From Clostridium fungisolvens (GTDB lineage: Bacteria > Bacillota > Clostridia > Clostridiales > Clostridiaceae): a stretch of DNA of 64,000 nt. The notes under the pieces are model-generated. The model did no database searches and was not told the origin of the DNA. It saw nothing but the letters and a program-made list of their open reading frames with translations. The translations under genes and the position numbers were made by a program. The stretch's first letter is position 1. The number at the start of each line of letters is the position of its first letter. Where the stretch lies: positions 1,488,001 to 1,552,000 of the forward strand of contig NZ_BLZR01000001.1 of the NCBI RefSeq assembly GCF_014193895.1, read 5' to 3'. Shown in pieces: positions 9,203 through 16,814 of the stretch.

Positions 9203-10078
9203 ATGAATGAAAATAACGCTACAAAGAAAAAAACATCTATTATAAAAAAAATAATTTTTTTATATACCTTTATTTTTACCATGTCTGTAGCAATATCAGT
9301 ATCTATAATTTCAATTAATAAGTCGCAAAAGAATACTCAAGTAATGACTAATAAAGAAAGCATACCTAGCCAGAATAGTACGAAAAACATTTCTATAAAC
9401 AATGGAAGTGATACAAATGATATTAAACAAAACGAAGATTCTAGTGATGACGGAAAGGTTAAGCTAACAAATGAATTAGTGAATAAAATATCATCAGAAG
9501 ATTACAGACTTCTTTTGGTAAATAAAGATTATCCTTTAGATGATACATATAAACCAGATAACTTGGTGATTCCCAAGGTGAAAATGATGGGTTCTGTTGC
9601 AAATGAAAATAGAAAGTTGAAAAAAGAAGCTGCGGAAGCTTTAGAGAATTTATTTAGTGATGCAAAGAAGGAAAAAATTAATTTAACATTTGTATCAGGT
9701 TATAGAAGCTTTGAAAGTCAAGCCAGTGTTTATGAAAGAAAAGTGAAAAGTGACGGCGCTACAGCAGCTAGTAAATATGTTGCTAAACAAGGTTCAAGTG
9801 AACATCAGACGGGGCTTGCCGTGGATATAAATTCTTCACCTTACTATGATTTAGCTGAAGATTTTGAAAAAACTAAAGAGGGAAAATGGATAGCAGAAAA
9901 TGCTTTTAAATATGGATTTGTTATTAGATATCTAAAAGGTAAGAGTGACATAACTGGATATAATTATGAACCATGGCATTTGAGATATGTTGGGCAAGAG
10001 AATGCTAAATATATGTATGAAAATAATTTGTGTCTTGAAGAATATGTAGAGAAACTTGCGGCAGAAAAAAGAAATTAA
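9203..10078 (+). CDS. D-alanyl-D-alanine carboxypeptidase, VanY/M15B type
   Basis: A 291-residue secreted or membrane-anchored zinc carboxypeptidase that removes the terminal D-Ala of peptidoglycan stems. There is an N-terminal membrane segment at about residues 15-35, then a Ser/Asn/Asp-rich linker. The M15 core has SGYRSFESQ, the zinc motif SEHQTGLAVDI (SxHxxGxAxD) and EPWHLRYVG with the last zinc His. The frame opens with GTG at 9191, but GAGGTG (9188-9193) better serves the ATG at 9203. First gene of a three-gene surface operon. No Van resistance genes are nearby, so it is a cell-wall trimming enzyme rather than evidence of vancomycin resistance. Confidence 0.88.
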   Translation: MNENNATKKKTSIIKKIIFLYTFIFTMSVAISVSIISINKSQKNTQVMTNKESIPSQNSTKNISINNGSDTNDIKQNEDSSDDGKVKLTNELVNKISSEDYRLLLVNKDYPLDDTYKPDNLVIPKVKMMGSVANENRKLKKEAAEALENLFSDAKKEKINLTFVSGYRSFESQASVYERKVKSDGATAASKYVAKQGSSEHQTGLAVDINSSPYYDLAEDFEKTKEGKWIAENAFKYGFVIRYLKGKSDITGYNYEPWHLRYVGQENAKYMYENNLCLEEYVEKLAAEKRN

Positions 10079-10104
10079 GTCATTAACAGCTGGAGGAATA
10101 AATA

Positions 10105-11106
10105 ATGAAAGAAAATAAAGAAAAGAAGAGAAATCTTTTCAATAAAATAAGTTTAAATTTATTTAATTTTATTTTTGCAAACATTATTATTGGATTAGTT
10201 ATTGCTATACCAATGGTCTTTTATGGTCCATTTAAAAACATAAAGGAGTTAGTAGTAACTTCTGCAATGACTACACTTAATCATCAATATTTAGCCACCT
10301 TATTCTTAAATCAAACAGAGATACAGAGTATTATGGCAAGCAATACAATTGATGATAGTAAGAATTCAAATTTGAATGAGATTAGGGTTAATAATTCTGT
10401 AACCGATGATAATCAAGGTGACAAAGGAATAGAAGTGAAAGAGATAAAAGGAAATTCTTTTAATGGACAGTTGTTAATAGTAAATGATGCAAAGAGAATT
10501 CAGCTTGGACTTACTGATAATCTTGGACGTTTTGGAATGAAACTTGACGATATAGTGAAAAAAGAAAATGCAGTAGCTGGAATAAATGCAGGTGGATTTC
10601 AAGACGAAAATGGACAAGGTAACGGTGGAGTTCCAACTGGGTTAGTGGTTAAGGATGGAAAGATTGTTTTTGATGATAAATTAGAGGAGAAAGTATCTCT
10701 TATTGGATTCAATAAAGATGGTATTATGGTTATTGGTAAGTATAGTAGAAGTGATATAACAAGATTAAATATTAAGGATGCAGTTTCATTTAGCCCTTTT
10801 TTAGTAATTAATGGAGAGGGCGTTATTAAAAGTGGAAATGGTGGTTGGGGAATTGCTCCGAGAACAGCCATTGGACAAAGAAAAGATGGAACCGTACTAA
10901 TGCTAGTTATAGATGGTAGACAAATTGGAAGTTTAGGGGCAACTCTGAAGGATGTACAAAATATAATGCTTGAGAATGGTGCTTATAATGCTGCAAACTT
11001 AGATGGAGGCTCTTCCACAACCATGGTGGTTGACGGTAAGATAATTAATAATCCTTCTAGTAAAGATGGGGTTAGATTTATTCCAACTTCATTCATCATC
11101 AAATAG
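10105..11106 (+). CDS. Phosphodiester glycosidase (NAGPA-domain) family protein
   Basis: A 333-residue protein with one N-terminal membrane segment (about 20-42) and an extracellular domain of the NAGPA/DUF2233 family. These enzymes cleave GlcNAc-phosphodiester bonds on sugars. Family motifs are NAGGFQDENGQG, GGVPTGLVV, and the C-terminal NLDGGSSTTMVVDG with the conserved Asp-Gly-Gly-Ser. It starts 26 bases after the VanY stop, behind TGGAGG. Co-transcription with a D,D-carboxypeptidase suggests action on wall polymers or exopolysaccharide (inference). Confidence 0.85.
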   Translation: MKENKEKKRNLFNKISLNLFNFIFANIIIGLVIAIPMVFYGPFKNIKELVVTSAMTTLNHQYLATLFLNQTEIQSIMASNTIDDSKNSNLNEIRVNNSVTDDNQGDKGIEVKEIKGNSFNGQLLIVNDAKRIQLGLTDNLGRFGMKLDDIVKKENAVAGINAGGFQDENGQGNGGVPTGLVVKDGKIVFDDKLEEKVSLIGFNKDGIMVIGKYSRSDITRLNIKDAVSFSPFLVINGEGVIKSGNGGWGIAPRTAIGQRKDGTVLMLVIDGRQIGSLGATLKDVQNIMLENGAYNAANLDGGSSTTMVVDGKIINNPSSKDGVRFIPTSFIIK

Positions 11107-11118
11107 GGGGAGATTTTT

Positions 11119-12183
11119 ATGGCTAAATATATAAAGAATTTAGGTTTATATTTTATAATAGCAGTTATTCTTCAAGTTGGAGTTTTGTATTACGTTAATA
11201 ATTTTTACTTAAGTGGCTTTAGTAGCAATAACGAAGATAAGTCAGCTGTAGCGGTAAATAATACAAATGCAACAAGTTCAAAATCTAATGATAAAAACGA
11301 CAGTTCCGTTTCTGGAAAGGATGAAGCTGATACTACTATTAAATTTGAAGTTCCTGAAGAGTCTACTGAAATAGAACTTTCAAAGGAAAATGACAAGGTT
11401 GCATATATTAAAGATTCCGTTCTTCAGATAGCAGGAAAAACAGAAAATAATACTGTGGATCTTCAAGATCTTAAACTTGTGAAATATCAGTGGTTAGATG
11501 AAGGTAATTTGGTTATTGCAGCCTCAAAAGATAACAGTACAAAGGTATCTTTTTATAAATACAATATATCAACTAAGGAAAAAGAGCTTTTGGCTTCAAT
11601 TCAGCTTAAAGACAAAAAGTCTTCAATTGATAGTATAATTAGCTCTCCACTTAAAGATTTGATATTTGTTAAAGTGGCTTTAAGTAATGGCGGTAGTGAA
11701 TTATATAAATTGAATGTAAGAAATGAATTTGAAAAAATAGCGTTAAGAGAAAGTAAAATTCAAGATGTTTACTTAATTCCACATGAAGATAAATTAATAT
11801 ATAATTCATCTTTAAGTAGTAATGTATATGTTACATATTTGGAGCAAAAGTTATCTTTAACACAAAAAGGATTTACTAGAATACTTGGAGTAGATAAATC
11901 AGAAAATGTATATGTAGGGATAGTGAATGATGGTAATATAAGTAAGATATATTACGGTTCAATAAGCGAAAAAACTTCTACATGGAAACAAATATCTTTA
12001 AATAATATTGAGAAAACAGAAGATTTAATAGTTGTAGAAAATTCTATCTATAAGCTTAACAGTGCGGAAAATAAATTAGAAGATCTAAATGGGACAACTA
12101 GTATTAGCTTTAAAGGTAAGTTCTTAAAGATTTGTAATGGAAAAGTTTTAAGTATGGAAAATGGAAATGTATATATAAATTAA
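11119..12183 (+). CDS. Membrane-anchored extracellular protein, beta-propeller-like, unknown function
   Basis: 354 residues. An N-terminal membrane segment (about 8-30) is followed by a low-complexity Asn/Ser/Lys/Asp linker, then about 270 residues of short beta-strand repeats such as KYQWLDEGNLVIAASKDN. These resemble irregular TolB/WD40-type propeller blades. I recognise no catalytic motif. It lies 12 bases after the NAGPA gene, behind GGGGGAG, and is the last gene of the operon. It may be a scaffold or binding partner for the two wall enzymes (inference). Confidence 0.7.
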   Translation: MAKYIKNLGLYFIIAVILQVGVLYYVNNFYLSGFSSNNEDKSAVAVNNTNATSSKSNDKNDSSVSGKDEADTTIKFEVPEESTEIELSKENDKVAYIKDSVLQIAGKTENNTVDLQDLKLVKYQWLDEGNLVIAASKDNSTKVSFYKYNISTKEKELLASIQLKDKKSSIDSIISSPLKDLIFVKVALSNGGSELYKLNVRNEFEKIALRESKIQDVYLIPHEDKLIYNSSLSSNVYVTYLEQKLSLTQKGFTRILGVDKSENVYVGIVNDGNISKIYYGSISEKTSTWKQISLNNIEKTEDLIVVENSIYKLNSAENKLEDLNGTTSISFKGKFLKICNGKVLSMENGNVYIN

Positions 12184-12197
12184 CAACATGTTATAAA

Positions 12198-12233
12198 ATA
12201 CACCACCTGATAATGAGTTATTGGGTGGTGTAT
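12198..12233 (+). terminator. Terminator of the VanY-NAGPA operon
   Basis: A 10-bp perfect stem (ATACACCACC / GGTGGTGTAT) with a short T-poor tail (TCATCATTG). Confidence 0.6.
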
Positions 12234-12470
12234 TCATCATTGTAATCAAAATATAGATAGACCAGTTCAAAATAAAATCTACCTAATAAATATGAAGTAG
12301 TTTATCTATAGTAGAAAAGTTTAAACATTGAAGTGACCTATACATATGTGCTATAATTGCAAAATGTAATAGTATTTTGATCCGATTGAAACTTAATATA
12401 AAAAATTGTGTACAGTAGAATTTCATATAAAAAGCAGCTGTTTTAGAAATTTTAAGAATAGGAGAAAAGT

Positions 12471-13106
12471 ATGAGAGACAAAATATTAGAATTAATTTTA
12501 ATTATTCCTGCAATACTAATAGGGTTTACTTTTCATGAATATGCTCATGCAAAGGTTGCAGACATGCTTGGAGATAAGACGCCAAGATTTCAGGGGAGAC
12601 TTACTCTTAACCCTTTAGCACACATAGATCCGATAGGATTTATCATGATATTAATAATGAAGTTTGGGTGGGCTAAGCCTGTACAAATAAATAGAAGAGC
12701 TTTTAAAAATGGCTATAAAGATGATTTGAAGGTAACAATAGCTGGACCATTAGCAAATTTGTTAATAGCTATCATATTTTCAGTTATATTTGGATTAGCC
12801 TATAAGTTTTATTTTATAAATAACTATACTGATATAACAAATATAATAGTTCAAATATTAAATTTAATAATCATTATAAATGTAAACTTATTTGTATTTA
12901 ACCTATTACCTTTACCTGGACTTGATGGTTTTGGAATCCTTCAAGATTTATTTCCTTCAGCTTTCGGTAGAATAGCAGATTCTTTATATAGGTATCAATT
13001 TATAATATTTGCTTTGATAGCTTTTGGCGGAGCAAGGTTCTTAGATAAACCAACTGGAATTATATTAGATCTTTGCTCGAAAATAGTTACAGGTATTATT
13101 TCATAA
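12471..13106 (+). CDS. Site-2 protease family (M50) membrane metallopeptidase
   Basis: A 211-residue intramembrane zinc protease of the compact rhomboid-like YwhC/M50 group. HEYAH (H22, E23, H26) is in the first membrane segment, and NLLPLPGLDG supplies the third zinc ligand Asp near residue 150. About five hydrophobic segments are visible. AGGAGA is well placed for the ATG. It lacks a PDZ domain, so it is unlike RseP/RasP, the usual anti-sigma cleaving enzymes. It is 17 bases upstream of trmB, probably co-transcribed. Confidence 0.9.
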   Translation: MRDKILELILIIPAILIGFTFHEYAHAKVADMLGDKTPRFQGRLTLNPLAHIDPIGFIMILIMKFGWAKPVQINRRAFKNGYKDDLKVTIAGPLANLLIAIIFSVIFGLAYKFYFINNYTDITNIIVQILNLIIIINVNLFVFNLLPLPGLDGFGILQDLFPSAFGRIADSLYRYQFIIFALIAFGGARFLDKPTGIILDLCSKIVTGIIS

Positions 13107-13123
13107 TCATTTAGGAGGAAAAT

Positions 13124-13762
13124 ATGAGACTTAGGAAAAAATGGTGGGCAAGACCAGAATTAGAAGAGGCGAAAAATGTTGTTACGAATCCATCTGAATT
13201 TAAAGGAAGATGGAGTGAAGCATTTGGTGATAGTAATCCAGTGCATTTAGAATTAGGATGTGGTAGAGGTAAGTTTATAAGTGAAAAAGCTGCTGCAAAT
13301 CCTGGTATAAATCATGTTGCTATAGATTTAAAGGATGAAGTGTTAATATACGCACTTAGAAAGGTAAATGAAGCTGAGGTTCCAAATGTAAGGCTTATAC
13401 CTATGAATATATCGTTTATTGGAGATGTATTTGATAAAGACGAAATAAGTAAGATTTATATAAACTTTTGCAATCCATGGCCTAAAGAAAGGCATAAGAA
13501 GAGAAGACTTACGCATACAAGCTTTTTAAAGATATATAAAACTTTTCTTAAGCCCAATAGTGAGATTTGGTTTAAAACAGATGATGTTGGGCTTTTTGAA
13601 GAATCACAAGAATACTTTAAAGAGAGTGGTTTTACACTAGAATACCTAACCTATGATTTGCATAATGACGAGTTCAAAGAAAATATAATGACTGAATACG
13701 AAGCAAAGTTTACTTCTTTAGGGATGAAGACAATGTTTTTAATTGCAAGGCTTAATTCTTAA
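13124..13762 (+). CDS. trmB: tRNA (guanine46-N7)-methyltransferase
   Basis: SAM-dependent methyltransferase of 212 residues that modifies G46 in the tRNA variable loop. SAM motif I is LELGCGRGKFI. The family signature INFCNPWPKERHKKRRL carries the catalytic and tRNA-binding residues. The C-terminal half includes KTDDVGLFEES, also typical. TAGGAGG precedes the ATG. It follows the M50 protease closely and is ended by the hairpin at 13770. Confidence 0.95.
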   Translation: MRLRKKWWARPELEEAKNVVTNPSEFKGRWSEAFGDSNPVHLELGCGRGKFISEKAAANPGINHVAIDLKDEVLIYALRKVNEAEVPNVRLIPMNISFIGDVFDKDEISKIYINFCNPWPKERHKKRRLTHTSFLKIYKTFLKPNSEIWFKTDDVGLFEESQEYFKESGFTLEYLTYDLHNDEFKENIMTEYEAKFTSLGMKTMFLIARLNS

Positions 13763-13769
13763 GATGTTG

Positions 13770-13808
13770 GAGACTATCATATTTAAAATATATGGTAGTC
13801 TCTATTTT
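13770..13808 (+). terminator. Terminator of trmB
   Basis: The stem GAGACTATCATAT / ATATGGTAGTCTC contains one G-U pair and is followed by TATTTTTATT. Confidence 0.85.
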
Positions 13809-13891
13809 TATTCTTTAGGAATTCATATCACAATCATATCTATGGATAATTATGTGAACGGACTTAAGACATAATATAAGTTAAAGAATAA
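13808..13891. repeat. Dispersed hairpin-repeat family, copy A
   Basis: TTATTCTTTA (13808-13817) and its exact reverse complement TAAAGAATAA (13882-13891) flank 64 bases. Copy B at 62307-62360 shares both ends, the adjacent GGAATT, an internal TGGATAA and the AAG before the right end. Copy A looks like copy B with about 30 extra bases. It sits directly on a terminator T run. Confidence 0.5.
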
Positions 13892-14290
13892 AAAAGAAGA
13901 ATATGTAGCCTGCCAGATTTTCCTCATATACATTCAAGTTGTTAGTAAATGTTTATATAGGTTCCGTTACGGAAACTTAGATTATACATGTTCGAAAATC
14001 ATGCACCTATACCCTGTAGACATGTATAAATTAATAATTGAAGTTGGACCTCTATGTATGATACATAAAAAGTGTAAGAAAAATTAATAATATAATAAAA
14101 TAAGTAAATACATTATATAAATAACAACAAATAAGATGAATTACTGATGAAGCTTGGATTATAAGTTTTTACATAATGGCAAATAAAGTTTAAAGTGTGG
14201 TTTTATAGAATGGTGAATAAATTAAGCTAAGATCAATAATAAGTTTGGTATTTATATAAGTTATATAAGTTATATAAAGGAGTGATAAAT
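13892..14290. other. Non-coding spacer with minor repeats
   Basis: Contains an ATACATGT / ACATGTAT inverted repeat (about 13984-14027), a small TTCCG-TTA-CGGAA hairpin at about 13962-13974, and three tandem copies of TATATAAGT-like 9-mers just before the next gene. No open frame or known RNA family is recognised. Confidence 0.4.
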
Positions 14291-14530
14291 GTGAGTGAAA
14301 ATTTAACAAGAACCATAGTAGGGGTTGTTAAAGATAGTAATGATGAAATAGAAGCGTATAAGCTTGATAGTGGAGAAATAGTAGAGAAAGAACAAGCAAT
14401 TAGCCTAGCTAAAGAAGGAAAAATAAGTGGAGTGCAGGTCTCGACTTCTCGTAAAGGAGAAAAGTATCTTAGAAGTTATCCTGATGGCACAAAAAATAAT
14501 AACTTAGATAATTTACCTGAAATTGAATAA
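14291..14530 (+). CDS. DUF3892 family small protein
   Basis: A 79-residue cytoplasmic protein of unknown function. The pattern IVGVVKDSNDEIEAYKLD, then GEIVEKEQAISLAKEG, then VSTSRKGEKYLRSYPDG matches the DUF3892 fold seen in many clostridia and bacilli. AGGAG at 14278-14282 is eight bases before the GTG at 14291. The upstream GTG at 14282 overlaps the ribosome site and is rejected. It is monocistronic, with a strong terminator. Confidence 0.75.
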   Translation: MSENLTRTIVGVVKDSNDEIEAYKLDSGEIVEKEQAISLAKEGKISGVQVSTSRKGEKYLRSYPDGTKNNNLDNLPEIE

Positions 14531-14540
14531 TAATGATTTA

Positions 14541-14588
14541 AAATGCCCACAAAGTTTATGAATGAATAAGAAAACTTTGTGGGCATTT
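14541..14588 (+). terminator. Terminator of the DUF3892 gene
   Basis: A 17-bp perfect stem from AAATGCCCAC to GTGGGCATTT with a 14-base loop. It is almost symmetrical, so it may also serve the convergent Ppx/GppA gene. Confidence 0.8.
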
Positions 14589-14642
14589 ATATAGGTCTTA
14601 CAAGAACCTAAAAAGTATTTTTAAAATATTAAAACAAAACAA

Positions 14643-16160
14643 TTACTTGTTTTGTTTTAATACAATCAATTTTCTTTTATATATTTCGTAAAATTTATTT
14701 CCGGATCTCATTGCTTGGCCAATTTCTAAGATAAGTTCAGATTCTGATTTCAAAAGTAGTGTGATGGCATCATCATTAATTGTCACATCAAAATCATTTA
14801 CGGCACCTTCTAAGCTTCTATCAAGGCCCTCAGCAATTCTGAGTAGTATTCCAATACTTTCTACAGCTTCTATATCCAATCTATTGATGATACTTGTGAA
14901 TTTTATAAAAGGAAGCTGATAATTATTGTTTCTGTGCATAGATGCAACTAATGAACTCATTAAAATCTCCCTATGTGAAAGACCGCTTATGGCAGAATTA
15001 AGTATAATATAAAACGAATGTATATGATGGTCGTAATACCTTATGCTAATACCACAATCATGAAGCAGGGAAGATGTCTTTATTATATTGTTGTATTCGT
15101 CACCGAGCTTGTGAATTGGTTTTAACTCTTCAAAAAGTTTTTTTGTAATGCTGTAGACCTTTTGGGCATGTTTTTTATTTATATTAAGAGTTTCAATTAT
15201 GCCTTCAATACTATAGTCAAGTATGTCATTCCAAGCAGTTTTGTAGTTATTATTAAGATATTCCTGAACTATACCCTCTCTAAGACCTCGTCCACAAATT
15301 TTGATGTTTTTTATTGAAAGTAAATCTACCAATTGATTTAAAAGAATAAGCCCGCCAAATATTACATCGGCTCTGTCAACAGATAAGCCTTCTACCTTAC
15401 TTCGTCCTTTTAGGTTTTTGCATTTTAAGAGATTATATATCTGACAGATATCATAATCATCAAATGAATAATTATGTAATGTTCCTATAGGATATCTTTT
15501 TGTATGCTTTTGTATTTTGGCAATATTCCTTATAGTGCCTCCAATTCCTATTATACTTTCAAACTCTGTTTCAAAAAGCCAAGGTATATTTTTAATAGTA
15601 TCTTGTACAAATTTATTTGCTGCTAAAGTGTTATTATAAGTAATTACATCGGTAAGCTCATAGTCATTTGAAATGTTTATACAACCCAAAGGTATAGTTA
15701 TTTTTTTTATTATCTCATTATTTCTTATCCAAGCTAAATGTGTGTGATTACCACTTATATCTACCATTAGAGCATTATTATAGTACAGACTATTTTTTAT
15801 ACTTAAATGATTATAATATATTTCTTCATCAAAGTTTAAAATTCTTATATCTAACGATAAATCCTTTTTTATTTTATCTCTAAGAATCTTTTTGTTAGTA
15901 GCACATCTTAATGCTTCTGTTGCAACTAAGATTATCTCAGAAGCACCTGATTCGATGCATAGAGATTTAAAAGCTTTTAATGTTGCTAAAGTCTTTTCAA
16001 TCTTCTCTACTGAAATAGATGAGGTTTTAGAAATATCTTCTCCAAGTCTTATAGTTTCTTTTATTTCATCAATTATCTTAAAGTATCCTGTATCTTCAAC
16101 TTGTGCAAGCATCACTCGTACTGAATTAGAGCCAAGGTCAATTACCCCAAATCTTTTCAT
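14643..16160 (-). CDS. Ppx/GppA family phosphatase with C-terminal HD domain
   Basis: A 505-residue member of the actin-like ASKHA phosphatases that hydrolyse polyphosphate or pppGpp. The N-terminal phosphate-1 motif is FGVIDLGSNSVRVML, and IGIGGTIRNIA is the second ATPase-fold glycine motif. From about residue 320 an HD-type helical domain follows (LLHDCGISIRYYDHH). This domain order fits exopolyphosphatase/GppA of about 500 residues. GGAG sits eight bases before the ATG at 16160; a TTG at 16166 is also in frame but too close. Which substrate is used, polyphosphate or pppGpp, cannot be decided from sequence. Confidence 0.88.
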   Translation of the reverse strand: MKRFGVIDLGSNSVRVMLAQVEDTGYFKIIDEIKETIRLGEDISKTSSISVEKIEKTLATLKAFKSLCIESGASEIILVATEALRCATNKKILRDKIKKDLSLDIRILNFDEEIYYNHLSIKNSLYYNNALMVDISGNHTHLAWIRNNEIIKKITIPLGCINISNDYELTDVITYNNTLAANKFVQDTIKNIPWLFETEFESIIGIGGTIRNIAKIQKHTKRYPIGTLHNYSFDDYDICQIYNLLKCKNLKGRSKVEGLSVDRADVIFGGLILLNQLVDLLSIKNIKICGRGLREGIVQEYLNNNYKTAWNDILDYSIEGIIETLNINKKHAQKVYSITKKLFEELKPIHKLGDEYNNIIKTSSLLHDCGISIRYYDHHIHSFYIILNSAISGLSHREILMSSLVASMHRNNNYQLPFIKFTSIINRLDIEAVESIGILLRIAEGLDRSLEGAVNDFDVTINDDAITLLLKSESELILEIGQAMRSGNKFYEIYKRKLIVLKQNK

Positions 16161-16315
16161 AGACAAATCTCCTTATTGTAACATATAATAAAATAGTATA
16201 TAAAAAACTAAAAGTTTTCAACTGCTTTTGAATTATTATTATGAAATATTATTTTTAAACTATTTTCAAAAATAAACGAGTTTTAAGTGGAGATTTTTGA
16301 AATAAAAATTCTATA

Positions 16316-16345
16316 TTGACAAAAAAAAATTTTTTTGGATATAAT
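16316..16345 (+). promoter_or_regulatory. Promoter of the T-box/argS unit
   Basis: A consensus TTGACA (16316-16321), 18 bases, and consensus TATAAT (16340-16345). The spacer includes A and T runs. Transcription would start about 30 bases before the T-box stem I. Confidence 0.9.
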
Positions 16346-16374
16346 ATAAATAATTAAATAATTAAAATCTAAGA

Positions 16375-16592
16375 AAAGAAGAGTACTTTATTTGAGTCTT
16401 AAAGCGAACAGGGGATGGTGTAAGCCCTGTAAGATAAGATTAAAGGAAGAGAGCCTTGGAGATGCTGCTTGAAAATAAAAGTAGGGCATGCCGCAATATG
16501 CGTTAAATATATGAGTGGGTTTTTAAAAACCAATAGAAGTGGTACCGCGGATATAAGTTCGTCTCTAAAAAAAAGAGATGAGCTTTTTTTAT
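16375..16592 (+). promoter_or_regulatory. T-box riboswitch (tRNA-Arg sensing) before argS
   Basis: Contains GAAGAGTA at the base of stem I, the stem I distal block (AGCGAACAGGGGATGGTG), and the T-box sequence AAGTGGTACCGCGG at about 16537-16550 that binds the tRNA acceptor end. An intrinsic terminator follows (AGTTCGTCTCT / AGAGATGAGCT, then T8, ending about 16591). Uncharged tRNA stabilises the antiterminator and allows argS expression. An AGA triplet near 16448-16452 on the 3' side of stem I is a candidate Arg specifier, but I could not fold the loop with certainty. Confidence 0.93.
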
Positions 16593-16814
16593 TCTTTATG
16601 AAACTATAAAATTTTCAGATTAGTTAAAACCAGGACTTCAATGTTTTTGAAAGCTTTTAAGGGTTTACAGTAAGAAAGTTCAATTTATGATACTGAAAGT
16701 TTTATCCCCATAGGGTAGAAAAGTAGACGAGCAAATTGTGGTAGTTGAATACGAAATAAAATCAACGGCTATTGGCCTTAGGATTTTTATATAACACATA
16801 CAGGAGGAGATACT
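16589..16814 (+). other. Long untranslated stretch between T-box terminator and argS
   Basis: About 220 bases separate the T-box terminator from the argS start, longer than usual. It starts with TTATTCTTTA (16589-16598), the left end of the dispersed repeat seen at 13808 and 62307, followed by a similar GAAACTATAAA, but no right end is present. No frame or second terminator is evident. Confidence 0.5.

Noticed and set aside
9203..10078. Vancomycin resistance locus
   Set aside because: VanY-type carboxypeptidase alone is common; no vanH, vanA/B, vanX or vanRS genes are nearby.
12471..13106. M50 protease as the partner that cleaves the serpin-type anti-sigma
   Set aside because: It is 37 kb away, lacks a PDZ domain, and belongs to the compact YwhC-like group; nothing links it to the sigma gene.
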